A stretch of DNA of 32,813 nucleotides from Tissierellia bacterium (GCA_012519555.1 JAAYPY010000160.1:1-32813); one strand, 5' to 3'. Positions 1 through 7,896 are shown, numbered from the stretch's first letter. Program-made: numbers and translations. Notes: generated by a model not told the origin, from the sequence alone.

Positions 1-38
1 CAAATGAAATGGGCTTCAATAAACTTAGTGCCAGATAA
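1..38 (+). CDS. grdE: Glycine reductase component B alpha/beta precursor GrdE (C-terminal end only)
   Basis: Only the last codons are present. Reading from base 3 gives NEMGFNKLSAR followed by TAA at 36-38. I remember GrdE proteins ending in a similar GFNKLSAR-like tail. GrdE is the proprotein of the substrate-binding 47/22 kDa subunits of selenoprotein B. The stop lies 17 bases before the grdB start, typical operon spacing, and a GGGAGGAG ribosome binding site lies in the gap. The alternative frame from base 1 stays open to base 81 but would overlap grdB, so I prefer frame 3. The assignment rests on a short tail plus context. Confidence 0.6.
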   Translation, partial: NEMGFNKLSAR

Positions 39-55
39 GAAGGGAGGAGAAAATA

Positions 56-1360
56 ATGCTAAAAGTTGTTCATTATATTAATCAATTCTTTGCCAATGTA
101 GGTGGAGAAGAAATGGCTCACATCCCTGCTGAAGTAAGAGAAGGCATAGTAGGACCCGGACTTGCTTTAAAACAAGCATTTAAGGATGAAGCGGAAATTG
201 TTGCTACAATTGTATGCGGAGACTCATATTTCAATGAAAATATGGATGAAGCCAAAAAAACCATTGTTGAAATGGTTAAAAAATACGAACCGGATATATT
301 TATTGCCGGACCGGCATTTAATGCTGGAAGATATGGAGTTGCATGCGGTACAATAGCACAGGCAGTTAAGGATGAACTAAATATTCCTGTATTAACGGGA
401 ATGTATGTAGAAAATCCCGGAGCAGACATGTTTAAAAACAACATCTATATTGTATCTACAAAAAACTCTGCTGCAGGTATGAGAGATGCTATTAAGAAAA
501 TGGCTCCCCTTGCACTTAAACTAGCAAAAGGAGAAAGAATCGGTGCATCTGTAGAAGAAGGCTATATACCTAACGGTAAAAGAGTTAATTTCTTTGAAAA
601 AGAAAGAGGCGCAAAAAGAGCCGTTAATATGCTTTTGGAAAAATTAGCCGACAAAGAATTCCAAACAGAATTCCCCATGCCTGATTTTGACAGAGTAGCT
701 CCAAACCCGGCTGTAAAAGATATTACAAAAGCTAAGATAGCATTGGTTACTTCAGGAGGTATTGTTCCAAAAGGAAATCCCGACCACATTGAATCATCAA
801 GTGCTTCCAAATACGGTAAATATGATATAGACGGAGTGATGGATTTAACAGAAGAAACCTTTGAAACAGCACATGGCGGATATGACCCTGTATATGCAAA
901 CTTAGACCCGGACAGAGTATTACCTGTAGATATTTTAAGAGAATTTGAAAAAGAAGGTAAAATAGGAAGCCTTCACAGATATTTCTACACTACTGTTGGT
1001 AATGGTACTGCCGTAAAAAGCGCAAAAGCTTTCGCCGAAGAATTTTCAAAAGAATTAGTGGCTGATGGAGTGGATGCAGTTATACTGACATCTACGTGAG
1101 GTACCTGTACGCGTTGCGGTGCAACGATGGTAAAAGAAATAGAAAGAGCAGGAATACCTGTAGTACATATGTGTACAATAGTTCCTATTTCATTAACTGT
1201 TGGAGCTAACAGAATAGTTCCTACAATAGCAATACCTCACCCCTTAGGGAATCCTTCCTTGTCTCTTGAAGAAGAAAGAGATATTAGGAGAGATTTACTG
1301 ACAAGGGCTTTAAAAGCTTTGGAAACAGAAGTTACAGAACAAACAGTATTCGAAAAATAA
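56..1360 (+). CDS. grdB: Glycine reductase selenoprotein B, subunit GrdB (Sec-containing)
   Basis: This is the substrate-specific selenoprotein of glycine reductase. It binds glycine (as a Schiff base on the partner GrdE subunits) and passes the carboxymethyl group to the selenocysteine of GrdA. The ORF track breaks it at the TGA at 1097-1099, but the same frame continues uninterrupted to TAA at 1358-1360. Reading TGA as Sec gives 434 residues with STUGTCTRCGATM, the UxxCxxC active-site motif, at Sec348. Known GrdB proteins are about 435 residues with Sec near 350. GGGAGGAG precedes the ATG. A perfect 6-bp hairpin lies just after the UGA (listed separately). It is co-directional with grdE upstream and trxB downstream. 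The identification is secure. Confidence 0.96.
1097..1132 (+). promoter_or_regulatory. Sec UGA codon and bacterial SECIS-like hairpin in grdB
   Basis: UGA at 1097-1099 is followed by CGTTGC (1112-1117), loop GGT (1118-1120) and GCAACG (1121-1126), a perfect 6-bp stem. An outer TACC (1102-1105) / GGTA (1129-1132) can also pair. The GU-containing apical loop begins 19 nt after the UGA, which fits the spacing expected of bacterial SECIS elements bound by SelB. The hairpin is seen; the function is inferred. Confidence 0.85.
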
Positions 1361-1382
1361 GATACCCTAACCCTGTTTTTTC

Positions 1383-1444
1383 GAGCCTTGGCGAAGAATC
1401 TCATCTATCTATGCTGTGAGATTCTTCACCGGGCTCAGAATGAC
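1383..1444. repeat. Long imperfect palindromic intergenic element after grdB
   Basis: Arms of about 21 bases (GAGCCTTGGCGAAGAATCTCA at 1383-1403 and TGAGATTCTTCACCGGGCTC at 1417-1436) pair with few mismatches around a 13-base loop and are followed by AGAATGAC. It lies in the 160-base gap between grdB and trxB. It has no T-run directly after it, so it resembles a dispersed palindromic repeat more than a terminator. It may still influence mRNA stability between the two genes. Confidence 0.6.
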
Positions 1445-1520
1445 ATAATAAAAAAGCTAATGAAATCAACATGGTATGAAAATTTTACTAATTTGACTTT
1501 AGGCAGAAATGAGGTGGAAT

Positions 1521-2456
1521 ATGAGCAAAGTATATGATGTATTGATTATAGGAGCTGGTCCTGCAGGATTATCTGCCGGTATTTATGCGGGCAGAGCAAG
1601 ACTTAGCACACTTATTATTGAAAAGGAAAAAGATGGAGGACAAATTGTTCTAACATCAGAGGTTGAAAATTATCCGGGTTGTTTAGAAGGAGAATCAGGA
1701 CCAACATTAGTTGACAGAATGGCTGAGCAAGCTAAACGCTTCGGAGCTGAAAAAGTGTATGATGAAATTGTGGAAGTTAAGTTAGAAGGTAAAGAAAAAG
1801 TCCTAATCGGCAAAAAGGGCGAATACAAGGGTAAGTCGGTTATAATAGCAAGCGGTGCAACATCAAGACCAATCGGATGTCCCGGAGAAAAAACTTTCAC
1901 AGGCAAAGGTGTATCATACTGTGCAACTTGCGATGCAGCTTTCTTTGAAGATATGGAAGTATTTGTAGTGGGCGGCGGTGATACTGCTGTTGAAGAAGCC
2001 CTCTACCTAACAAAATTTGCAAGAAAAGTATCCATTATTCACAGAAGAGATGAACTGAGGGCTGCTAAATCAATACGAGCAAAAGCAGAAGCCAACCCAA
2101 AGATACATTTTATATGGGATTCGGTGGTAAAGGAAATCAAAGGCGATGGAATTGTTAATTCAATAGTTTTAGAAAATGTTAAAACTAAAGAGTTGACAGA
2201 AATAGTTGCTGATGAAGATGATATGACATTCGGTATTTTCGTATTCATTGGTTACGAACCAAAAACTAAAATATTTGAAGGTATTTTAGATATTGAAAAT
2301 GGATATCTGGTAACCGATGATAATATGAAAACAAACATTGAAGGTGTTTTTGCAGCCGGCGATATAAGAGTTAAAAGCTTGAGGCAGGTAGTGACTGCGG
2401 CAGCTGACGGAGCTATAGCTGCAGTACAGGCTGAAAAATATATAGAAGTACTGTAG
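1521..2456 (+). CDS. trxB: Thioredoxin reductase (glycine reductase-associated)
   Basis: This is an FAD-dependent thioredoxin-disulfide reductase, here supplying electrons from NADPH to TrxA for glycine reductase. It has an N-terminal FAD motif GAGPAG (11-16), the redox pair CATC (134-137), an NADPH dinucleotide motif [10 protein letters not shown], and HRRDELRA, whose arginines contact the NADPH phosphate. The C-terminal AAGDI precedes the second FAD contact. Its 311 residues match the family. The track start at 1509 is inside the Shine-Dalgarno (ATGAGGTGGAAT); the ATG at 1521 is better placed. It is followed after 10 bases by trxA. A reductase lying directly in a grd operon is well known in Clostridia. 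Confidence 0.95.
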   Translation: MSKVYDVLIIGAGPAGLSAGIYAGRARLSTLIIEKEKDGGQIVLTSEVENYPGCLEGESGPTLVDRMAEQAKRFGAEKVYDEIVEVKLEGKEKVLIGKKGEYKGKSVIIASGATSRPIGCPGEKTFTGKGVSYCATCDAAFFEDMEVFVVGGGDTAVEEALYLTKFARKVSIIHRRDELRAAKSIRAKAEANPKIHFIWDSVVKEIKGDGIVNSIVLENVKTKELTEIVADEDDMTFGIFVFIGYEPKTKIFEGILDIENGYLVTDDNMKTNIEGVFAAGDIRVKSLRQVVTAAADGAIAAVQAEKYIEVL

Positions 2457-2466
2457 GAGGTATGTA

Positions 2467-2784
2467 ATGTTAGTATTGGATAAAACAAATTTTGAAGCAG
2501 AAGTATTAAAGGGCGAAGGATATATTTTCGTTGACTTTTTCGGTGACGGATGTGCTCCTTGTGAAGCTTTAATGCCGCATGTTGAAAAATTTGCAGAAAA
2601 ATATGGCGACAAATTAAAATTTACAAAATTGAATACTACAAAAGCAAGAAGAGTTGCTATTGGGCAAAAGGTATTAGGTTTACCCGTAATTGCTATATAT
2701 AAGGATGGAGAAAAGCTTGAAGAATTAGTTAAAGATGATGCAACTCCTGAGAATATAGAGGCAATGATTCAAAAGTATATTTAA
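2467..2784 (+). CDS. trxA: Thioredoxin with atypical CAPC active site
   Basis: A small 105-residue cytoplasmic thioredoxin. The redox motif is GCAPC (Cys29, Cys32), so the usual WCGPC has lost its Trp and has Ala in place of Gly. The cis-Pro loop is GLPVIAIY and the C-terminal helix is present. In this operon it should be the direct reductant of selenoprotein A. Glycine reductase thioredoxins are known to deviate from the canonical motif, so this is likely adaptation and not decay. AGGAGG precedes the ATG, and grdA follows after 38 bases, preceded by its own AGGAGG. Confidence 0.93.
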   Translation: MLVLDKTNFEAEVLKGEGYIFVDFFGDGCAPCEALMPHVEKFAEKYGDKLKFTKLNTTKARRVAIGQKVLGLPVIAIYKDGEKLEELVKDDATPENIEAMIQKYI

Positions 2785-2822
2785 TCACTTAACGAAAAAA
2801 CAAAAAAACATAGGAGGAAAAT

Positions 2823-3296
2823 ATGAGCTTATTAAAAGACAAAAAAATAATCATAATAGGCGATAGAGATGGAATACCCGGCCAGGCAATCGAAGAATGT
2901 GTAAAAACTGCCGGAGGCGATATTGTATTCTCATCAACAGAGTGCTTTGTCTGAACTAGCGCAGGTGCAATGGATTTGGAAAATCAAAAAAGGGTTAAAG
3001 AATTTGCTGAAAAGTATGGTGCTGAAAATATAGTAGTTATACTTGGTGCAGCAGAAGGTGAAGCAGCAGGTCTTGCTGCAGAAACCGTAACAAACGGAGA
3101 CCCTACTTTTGCAGGTCCATTGACAGGAGTTCAGTTGGGACTCAGCGTTTTTCATATATGTGAACCGGAAATAAAAGAATTAGTTGACGAATCAATTTAT
3201 GATGAACAAGTGGGCATGATGGAAATGGTATTGGATATCGATGATATCATTAGTGAAATGACTGCTATAAGAGAAGAATTCTGTAAATACCTGTAA
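2823..3296 (+). CDS. grdA: Glycine/sarcosine/betaine reductase selenoprotein A
   Basis: This small selenoprotein carries the carboxymethyl group as a Se-carboxymethyl-selenocysteine between the substrate-specific protein B and protein C. The ORF track begins only at 2970, because TGA at 2952-2954 interrupts the frame. Starting at the ATG at 2823, which has AGGAGGAAAAT before it, gives 157 residues with the redox motif TECFVUTSAG. Sec44 is the position known for GrdA, and the Cys41/Sec44 pair forms the selenide-sulfide reduced by thioredoxin. The start [20 protein letters not shown] is typical of the family. Recognition is secure. Confidence 0.97.
2952..2971 (+). promoter_or_regulatory. Sec UGA codon and weak SECIS-like loop in grdA
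   Basis: UGA at 2952-2954 sits in codon 44. Downstream, GC (2961-2962), AGGT (2963-2966) and GC (2967-2968) place a GGU-type loop close to the UGA, but only two to three pairs are obvious. It is far weaker by eye than the grdB hairpin. The recoding itself is firm from the protein alignment; the exact SECIS fold is uncertain. Confidence 0.6.
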
Positions 3297-3299
3297 AAT

Positions 3300-3344
3300 A
3301 GGTATGGGGACACAGACAGAGGAAGGGGGACACACCTTCCTTTT
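3300..3344. repeat. Small palindromic repeat (GGTATGGGGACAC...GGGGGACACACCTTCC)
   Basis: After grdA, AGGAAGG (3320-3326) pairs with CCTTCCT (3335-3341) around GGGACACA, followed by a short T-run. The core AGGTATGGGGA (3300-3310) recurs inverted as TCCCCATACCT after eno (13880-13890), and the GACACACCTTCC core resembles sites near 13873 and 16543. This suggests a dispersed small repeat family. The hairpin could also act as a weak terminator. Confidence 0.5.
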
Positions 3345-3387
3345 AGGGTAAGTCTTTGTAAGAAGAAGGAATGTACCCAAGAGGAGT

Positions 3388-3406
3388 GGGACATTCCAAA
3401 TGTCCC
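3388..3406. repeat. Perfect 8-bp hairpin GGGACATT/AATGTCCC
   Basis: GGGACATT (3388-3395), loop CCA, AATGTCCC (3399-3406) is a perfect stem in the grdA-grdC gap. It has no T-run after it. It is probably part of the composite repeat block that fills this 228-base gap. Confidence 0.5.
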
Positions 3407-3429
3407 TATTATGGAAATGTAGACATTTT

Positions 3430-3460
3430 ATTTGCTTCGTAGAAATGCGAAGCAAATTTT
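3430..3460 (+). terminator. Terminator-like hairpin between grdA and grdC
   Basis: ATTTGCTTCG (3430-3439), an 8-base loop, and CGAAGCAAAT (3448-3457) form a perfect 10-bp stem that runs into TTT. It could end or attenuate the grdB-grdA transcript ahead of grdC. No convincing -35/-10 pair is visible between it and grdC. Confidence 0.6.
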
Positions 3461-3524
3461 GAATACGAAACTTTTATTAATTGAAGATAGAAATATAAAC
3501 GAAAAGTAAATAAAGGAGGTTTTT

Positions 3525-5057
3525 ATGAACAGTGTAATTTTGGGAAGCAGTTATATTATGGTTTATGCACCGGATATGGTTATTCATAACGGTTCTACAC
3601 AGACAACCGAAAGAACTGTAAACCCCAACTCTGAATATTTAAAAGAGATAAAAAACAATCTGAGAACATTTGATCAAGTGGTAAGCTATTTGCCTAACCA
3701 AACATATATAGGAAATATTACCCCGGATGAATTAGGCAAATATGAAATGCCTTGGTTTGACAAACCTTTGGAAGGAGCCACAAGAGATGGTAAATTCGGG
3801 GAAATTATGCCTCAAGATGAATTCATAGTTCTTATGCAAATTTGTGATGTGTTTGATTTGGTTAAATTAGAAAAGCAATTTGTTTCCAATACCAAAGCTA
3901 AGCTTATGAAACATCCTCTATTTGATGATGGTTTAATAGGAAGAATCAAAGATGGAGAAGAGCTTGATGCAATAAAAAAATATGTGGATACAGAGCATGC
4001 TGAGCCCATATACAATAAGGGCGAGTTAATTGGGTGTGTAAAAAGAGCACATGATATTGACATGAATTTAAGCGGACATGTAATGTTTGAAAATCTTGTA
4101 TCAAAGGCTTCTAATGTGCTTGCTTTATTAAATCTTGTAAGTAAAAACAACATTAACAAAGAAGAAATTGAATATGTAATTGAATGCAGTGAAGAGGCAT
4201 GCGGTGATATAAATCAAAGAGGCGGTGGAAACTTTGCAAAGGCTTGTGCTGAAGTAGCCGGATTTGTTAATGCTACAGGTTCAGATACAAGAGGTTTTTG
4301 CGCAGCACCGACTCATGCAATAATTGAAGCAGCTGCATTGGTAAAAGCAGGAGTATTTAAAAAAGTTGTGGTATCAGCAGGCGGCAGCACAGCTAAATTG
4401 GGTATGAACGGTAAGGACCACCTAAAAAAGGGATACCCGATTTTAGAAGATACCATTGGTGGATTTGCTGTATTAATAGGTGAAAATGACGGTGTAAACC
4501 CTGAGATAAACCTTGACCTTGTAGGAAGACATACAGTTGGTACAGGTTCATCTCCGCAGGCGGTTATAACATCATTGGTATCATCTTTAGATAAAGCAGG
4601 ATTAAAAATAACAGATATCGATAAATATTCAGTAGAAATGCAAAATCCTGAAGTAACAAAGCCTGCCGGAGCAGGAGATGTTCCATTGGCAAATTATAAA
4701 ATGATTGGTGCATTAGCAGTAAAACGCGGAGATATAGATAGAAAAGAATTAGCTGATTTTACTGAAAAACATGGTATGACAGGCTGGGCACCAACACAAG
4801 GACATATACCTTCAGGTGTTCCATACCTTGGCTTCTGCAGAGAAGATATACTTTCCGGCAAAATTAAAAATGCTATGATTATTGGCAAAGGCAGCCTATT
4901 CCTTGGAAGAATGACTAATTTATTCGATGGAGTTTCCTTTATTATTGAAGCAAATAAAGGAGGTCAGGTAGAAACGTCAGCAATTTCTGAGGAAGAGGTA
5001 AAGAAATTAATTGCTAATGCCTTAAAGGATTTCGCTTCAAATCTGTTAAGCGAATAG
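3525..5057 (+). CDS. grdC: Glycine/sarcosine/betaine reductase component C, subunit beta
   Basis: This is one of the two subunits of protein C, which accepts the carboxymethyl group from selenoprotein A as an acetyl group and, with GrdD, gives acetyl phosphate. The protein is 510 residues and related to the FabH/thiolase-like fold. The visible parts are an N-terminal segment ending YKGELIGCVKRAHDID-like, then NQRGGGNFAKACAEVAGF, GFCAAPTHAIIEAA with a conserved Cys, and GGSTAKLGMNGKDHLKKG. The C-terminal MTGWAPTQGHIPSGVPYLGF is characteristic of GrdC. AAAGGAGG precedes the ATG. grdD begins 10 bases after its stop. Confidence 0.95.
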   Translation: MNSVILGSSYIMVYAPDMVIHNGSTQTTERTVNPNSEYLKEIKNNLRTFDQVVSYLPNQTYIGNITPDELGKYEMPWFDKPLEGATRDGKFGEIMPQDEFIVLMQICDVFDLVKLEKQFVSNTKAKLMKHPLFDDGLIGRIKDGEELDAIKKYVDTEHAEPIYNKGELIGCVKRAHDIDMNLSGHVMFENLVSKASNVLALLNLVSKNNINKEEIEYVIECSEEACGDINQRGGGNFAKACAEVAGFVNATGSDTRGFCAAPTHAIIEAAALVKAGVFKKVVVSAGGSTAKLGMNGKDHLKKGYPILEDTIGGFAVLIGENDGVNPEINLDLVGRHTVGTGSSPQAVITSLVSSLDKAGLKITDIDKYSVEMQNPEVTKPAGAGDVPLANYKMIGALAVKRGDIDRKELADFTEKHGMTGWAPTQGHIPSGVPYLGFCREDILSGKIKNAMIIGKGSLFLGRMTNLFDGVSFIIEANKGGQVETSAISEEEVKKLIANALKDFASNLLSE

Positions 5058-5067
5058 GAGTGAAGAT

Positions 5068-6243
5068 ATGTCTGAAAAATTAGTAAAACAAACAATAGGT
5101 AGAATTTTTAACCAATTGGCTGATACATTAATAAGCGGAGAGTATGGTCAAAAACCCAAGGTTGCAGTTACTGCATTAGGAAGCGAACACGGAGAGGATG
5201 AAGTTATCAAGGCCGCAGTCGGCGCTTTAAAATTCGGGATTGAACCTACTGTGATAGGCTCAAAAGCAAATGAAGGTGTAAATACGGTTCTAGTTGATTC
5301 AGAAGATGACGCTCATAAGAAAATGGAAGAACTGCTGGATTCCGGCAATGTTGATGCTGCCGTTACCATGCATTATCCCTTTCCTATAGGCGTATCCACT
5401 GTAGGCAGAATTATAACTCCCGGAAATGGAAAAGAAATGTTTATTGCAACAACAACAGGAACTTCTTCAACCGATAAGATTGAAGGAATGGTTAAGAATG
5501 CCGTCTATGGCATAATTACTGCCAAAGCTTGCGGAATAAAAAATCCAAGAGTTGGAATTTTAAATGTAGATGGTGCCAGACAAACTGAAATTGCATTAAA
5601 CAAGCTTAAAAACAAGGGTTATGATATAAACTTTGCTGAGTCCAAGAGAGCGGACGGAGGAGCCATTATGAGAGGAAATGATTTATTAACAGGCTCAGCA
5701 GACGTTATGGTTATGGATTCTCTTACCGGCAATCTGATGATTAAAATATTTTCATCCTACACTACAGGAGGAAGCTATGAATCATTAGGTTATGGTTACG
5801 GTCCCGGCATGGGTGAAAACTTTAATAAGCTGATATTGATTATTTCACGGGCTTCCGGAGCTCCATTGATTGAAGGAGCAATTAGATTTGCGGGAGACTT
5901 AATAAAAGGAAATTGCCTGCAAATTGCAAAAGAAGAATTCAATAAAGCTAAAAAAGCAGGCTTGGATGAAATCTTGTCTGAAATAAAGGCATCTAAGAAG
6001 CCGGCAGCAGAAGAAGCAGAAATTGCAGCTCCTCCAAAAGAAGTTGTAACATCTCAAATATCCGGAATTGAAATCATGGACCTTGAAGATGCAGTTAAAT
6101 TGTTGTGGAAAAGCGGGGTATATGCTGAAAGCGGAATGGGATGTACCGGACCTATTATTTTGGTAAGTGAAGCAAAAACAAACGAAGCATTAAAAATACT
6201 AGCGGATAATGACTATATAGCTAAAGAGCAGTTAGACTGCTGA
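5068..6243 (+). CDS. grdD: Glycine/sarcosine/betaine reductase component C, subunit alpha
   Basis: This is the second subunit of protein C. It has a PlsX/phosphotransacetylase-like fold and carries the thiol that forms the acetyl thioester before phosphate attack yields acetyl phosphate. The product is 391 residues. The Cys of GMGCTGPIILVSEAK is residue 359 by counting from the C terminus, the same number as the catalytic Cys359 reported for the Eubacterium acidaminophilum protein. A GGSYESLGYGYGPGMGENFN segment is also typical. An Ala/Lys/Glu-rich linker (about 310-330, SKKPAAEEAEIAAPPKE) separates the main domain from the Cys-bearing tail. A GGAGTGAAG ribosome site overlaps the end of the grdC region. 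Confidence 0.95.
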   Translation: MSEKLVKQTIGRIFNQLADTLISGEYGQKPKVAVTALGSEHGEDEVIKAAVGALKFGIEPTVIGSKANEGVNTVLVDSEDDAHKKMEELLDSGNVDAAVTMHYPFPIGVSTVGRIITPGNGKEMFIATTTGTSSTDKIEGMVKNAVYGIITAKACGIKNPRVGILNVDGARQTEIALNKLKNKGYDINFAESKRADGGAIMRGNDLLTGSADVMVMDSLTGNLMIKIFSSYTTGGSYESLGYGYGPGMGENFNKLILIISRASGAPLIEGAIRFAGDLIKGNCLQIAKEEFNKAKKAGLDEILSEIKASKKPAAEEAEIAAPPKEVVTSQISGIEIMDLEDAVKLLWKSGVYAESGMGCTGPIILVSEAKTNEALKILADNDYIAKEQLDC

Positions 6244-6283
6244 TACCCTAACCCAAGACTTAGACCGGAGGGAGGAAGTTTTG

Positions 6284-6316
6284 ATGGCAGGTAAAACGCA
6301 AAAATTCCTAATTTAA
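6284..6316 (+). other. Mini-ORF after grdD with a ribosome site (MAGKTQKFLI)
   Basis: CCGGAGGGAGGAAG precedes an ATG that opens only a 10-codon frame (MAGKTQKFLI) before TAA, directly upstream of the terminator. It could be the surviving start of a deleted gene, a leader peptide, or chance. No function can be assigned. Confidence 0.3.
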
Positions 6317-6322
6317 ATAATA

Positions 6323-6368
6323 AATTCTTCATCATATATTAAATTATATTGATGAAGAATTATTTTTT
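6323..6368 (+). terminator. Rho-independent terminator after the grd operon
   Basis: AATTCTTCATCA (6323-6334) pairs perfectly over 12 bp with TGATGAAGAATT (6350-6361), followed by ATTTTTT. It closes the glycine reductase unit before the rpoN promoter. Confidence 0.85.
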
Positions 6369-6400
6369 AAAAGCAACTTTTATTACCATTTATAAATAAG

Positions 6401-6428
6401 TTGAAAATTTATGATTTTTTGTTATAAT
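6401..6428 (+). promoter_or_regulatory. Sigma-A-type promoter for rpoN
   Basis: TTGAAA (6401-6406), a 16-base spacer and a consensus TATAAT (6423-6428) lie just after the grd terminator and about 20 bases before the rpoN start. This implies rpoN is transcribed separately from grd. Confidence 0.7.
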
Positions 6429-6449
6429 AGACATGTGAGGAGTGATATC

Positions 6450-7847
6450 ATGAAAATGGGATTTGAATTAAATCTTTCTCAAACCCAAAAGCTTATTATG
6501 ACACCAGAATTAAGGCAAGCTATCCAAATCTTGCAATTTAATAATGTCGAATTGACTGATTTTATCAATAGGCAATTAGAAATCAATCCATTTTTGGAAT
6601 CTGTCGATAATAAGAGTGATGCCTCTTCAAATGATGAACAAGTGGTTGAAAAAAAAGAGCATGAAGAAATAGACTGGAGAGAATTAGCTGAGAGGTATGA
6701 CGATTTTTCTTATAAAACATATGATAAATATACAGATGATGAAAATAAGCAATCCTTTGAAAGCTATACTTCCAAAAAAATATCCCTGAAAGATCACTTG
6801 ATGATTCAGTTGGGAATGGCTGTTAAAACAAACAAAGATAGGCGTATTGGCGAATTTATAATTGAATCCTTGGATAACAAAGGCTATTTGGGATGTTCTC
6901 TTCAAGACATAAGCTTATTAATAAATGAAAATGTTGTTGATGTTGAAAGGGTTTTAAGACTTATACAAACTTTTGATCCTGTTGGAGTTGCAGCAAGGGA
7001 TTTAAGTGAATGTCTTATGATACAGCTTAAGGAAAAAGGAATTCAAGATAAGAATGCTTATATTATTATAGAAAAACATCTTGAAGATATTGCAACCAAT
7101 AAAATTCAAAAAATAGCTAAGGAGCTTCATATATCTGTTAAAAGAGTGCAGAATATTTGCGACATAATAAAAATGCTTGAACCCAAGCCATCAAGAGGTT
7201 TCATTGTAGACAGCGATAATATAAGGTACATAGTACCTGATGCAACCATAGAAAAAATTAATAATGAATATATTATTATAGTAAATGACAGCTACCTGCC
7301 GACTCTAACCATTAACAATTATTATAGAAACATGATAAACGAATTAGAGGATAAGGAAGCAAGCAAATTTTTAGCGGACAAACTCAATTCATCTATGTGG
7401 TTGATTAAGAGCATTGAGCAAAGAAGAATGACTTTATATAAAGTAGTTGAATCAATATTAAAATTTCAAAGGAAGTTTTTTGACGAGGGAAAAGCAGCAT
7501 TAAGACCTTTAGTTTTAAAGGATGTGGCAGATGATATCGGCATGCACGAATCGACAATAAGCAGAGCCACTAATGGAAAATATGTGCAGACACCAAGAGG
7601 ATTGTATGAATTGAAATACTTTTTTGCAAGCAGCGTAAGTGAAACAGATGGAAGCGGAGTATCATCAACAAGTGTCAAATCATTTATACAAAAACTAATA
7701 GATGAAGAAAGTCCACAAAAACCATTAAGCGACCAGAAGATAACAGAAAAATTAAAAGATGAAGGTATAAATATATCAAGAAGGACTGTAGCAAAATACA
7801 GAGACGAAATGAGAATACCGTCATCATCCATGAGAAGAAGGTATTAA
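6450..7847 (+). CDS. rpoN: RNA polymerase sigma-54 factor RpoN (SigL)
   Basis: This is the alternative sigma factor that recognises -24/-12 promoters and needs an enhancer-binding ATPase. Region I is visible (FELNLSQTQKLIMTPELRQAIQILQ), with an acidic linker, the core-binding domain (IGEFIIESLDNKGYL, FDPVGVAARDLSECL), a helix-turn-helix (DVADDIGMHESTISRATNGKYVQTPRG) and the C-terminal RpoN box SRRTVAKYRDEMRIP. The track start at 6411 overlaps the promoter. The ATG at 6450, after GAGGAGTGAT, is preferred and gives 465 residues. It precedes the glycolytic operon as in several clostridia. No enhancer-binding protein gene is in the window. Confidence 0.93.
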   Translation: MKMGFELNLSQTQKLIMTPELRQAIQILQFNNVELTDFINRQLEINPFLESVDNKSDASSNDEQVVEKKEHEEIDWRELAERYDDFSYKTYDKYTDDENKQSFESYTSKKISLKDHLMIQLGMAVKTNKDRRIGEFIIESLDNKGYLGCSLQDISLLINENVVDVERVLRLIQTFDPVGVAARDLSECLMIQLKEKGIQDKNAYIIIEKHLEDIATNKIQKIAKELHISVKRVQNICDIIKMLEPKPSRGFIVDSDNIRYIVPDATIEKINNEYIIIVNDSYLPTLTINNYYRNMINELEDKEASKFLADKLNSSMWLIKSIEQRRMTLYKVVESILKFQRKFFDEGKAALRPLVLKDVADDIGMHESTISRATNGKYVQTPRGLYELKYFFASSVSETDGSGVSSTSVKSFIQKLIDEESPQKPLSDQKITEKLKDEGINISRRTVAKYRDEMRIPSSSMRRRY

Positions 7848-7850
7848 ATA

Positions 7851-7884
7851 AGAATATGATGATTAGAGCATATTCTTTTTTTTT
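7851..7884 (+). terminator. Rho-independent terminator after rpoN
   Basis: AGAATATG (7851-7858) and CATATTCT (7869-7876) form an 8-bp stem followed by an unbroken run of T. Confidence 0.8.
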
Positions 7885-7896
7885 CCTAAAAACTGC

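Noticed and set aside
1097-1126. Reading grdB as a pseudogene interrupted by a stop
   Set aside because: The UGA sits in the known Sec motif, the frame is preserved, and a SECIS-like hairpin follows.
3192-3455. Minus-strand ORFs over the grdA-grdC gap
   Set aside because: They cross repeats and the grdA end, with low-complexity composition and no start signals; the hairpins explain the region.
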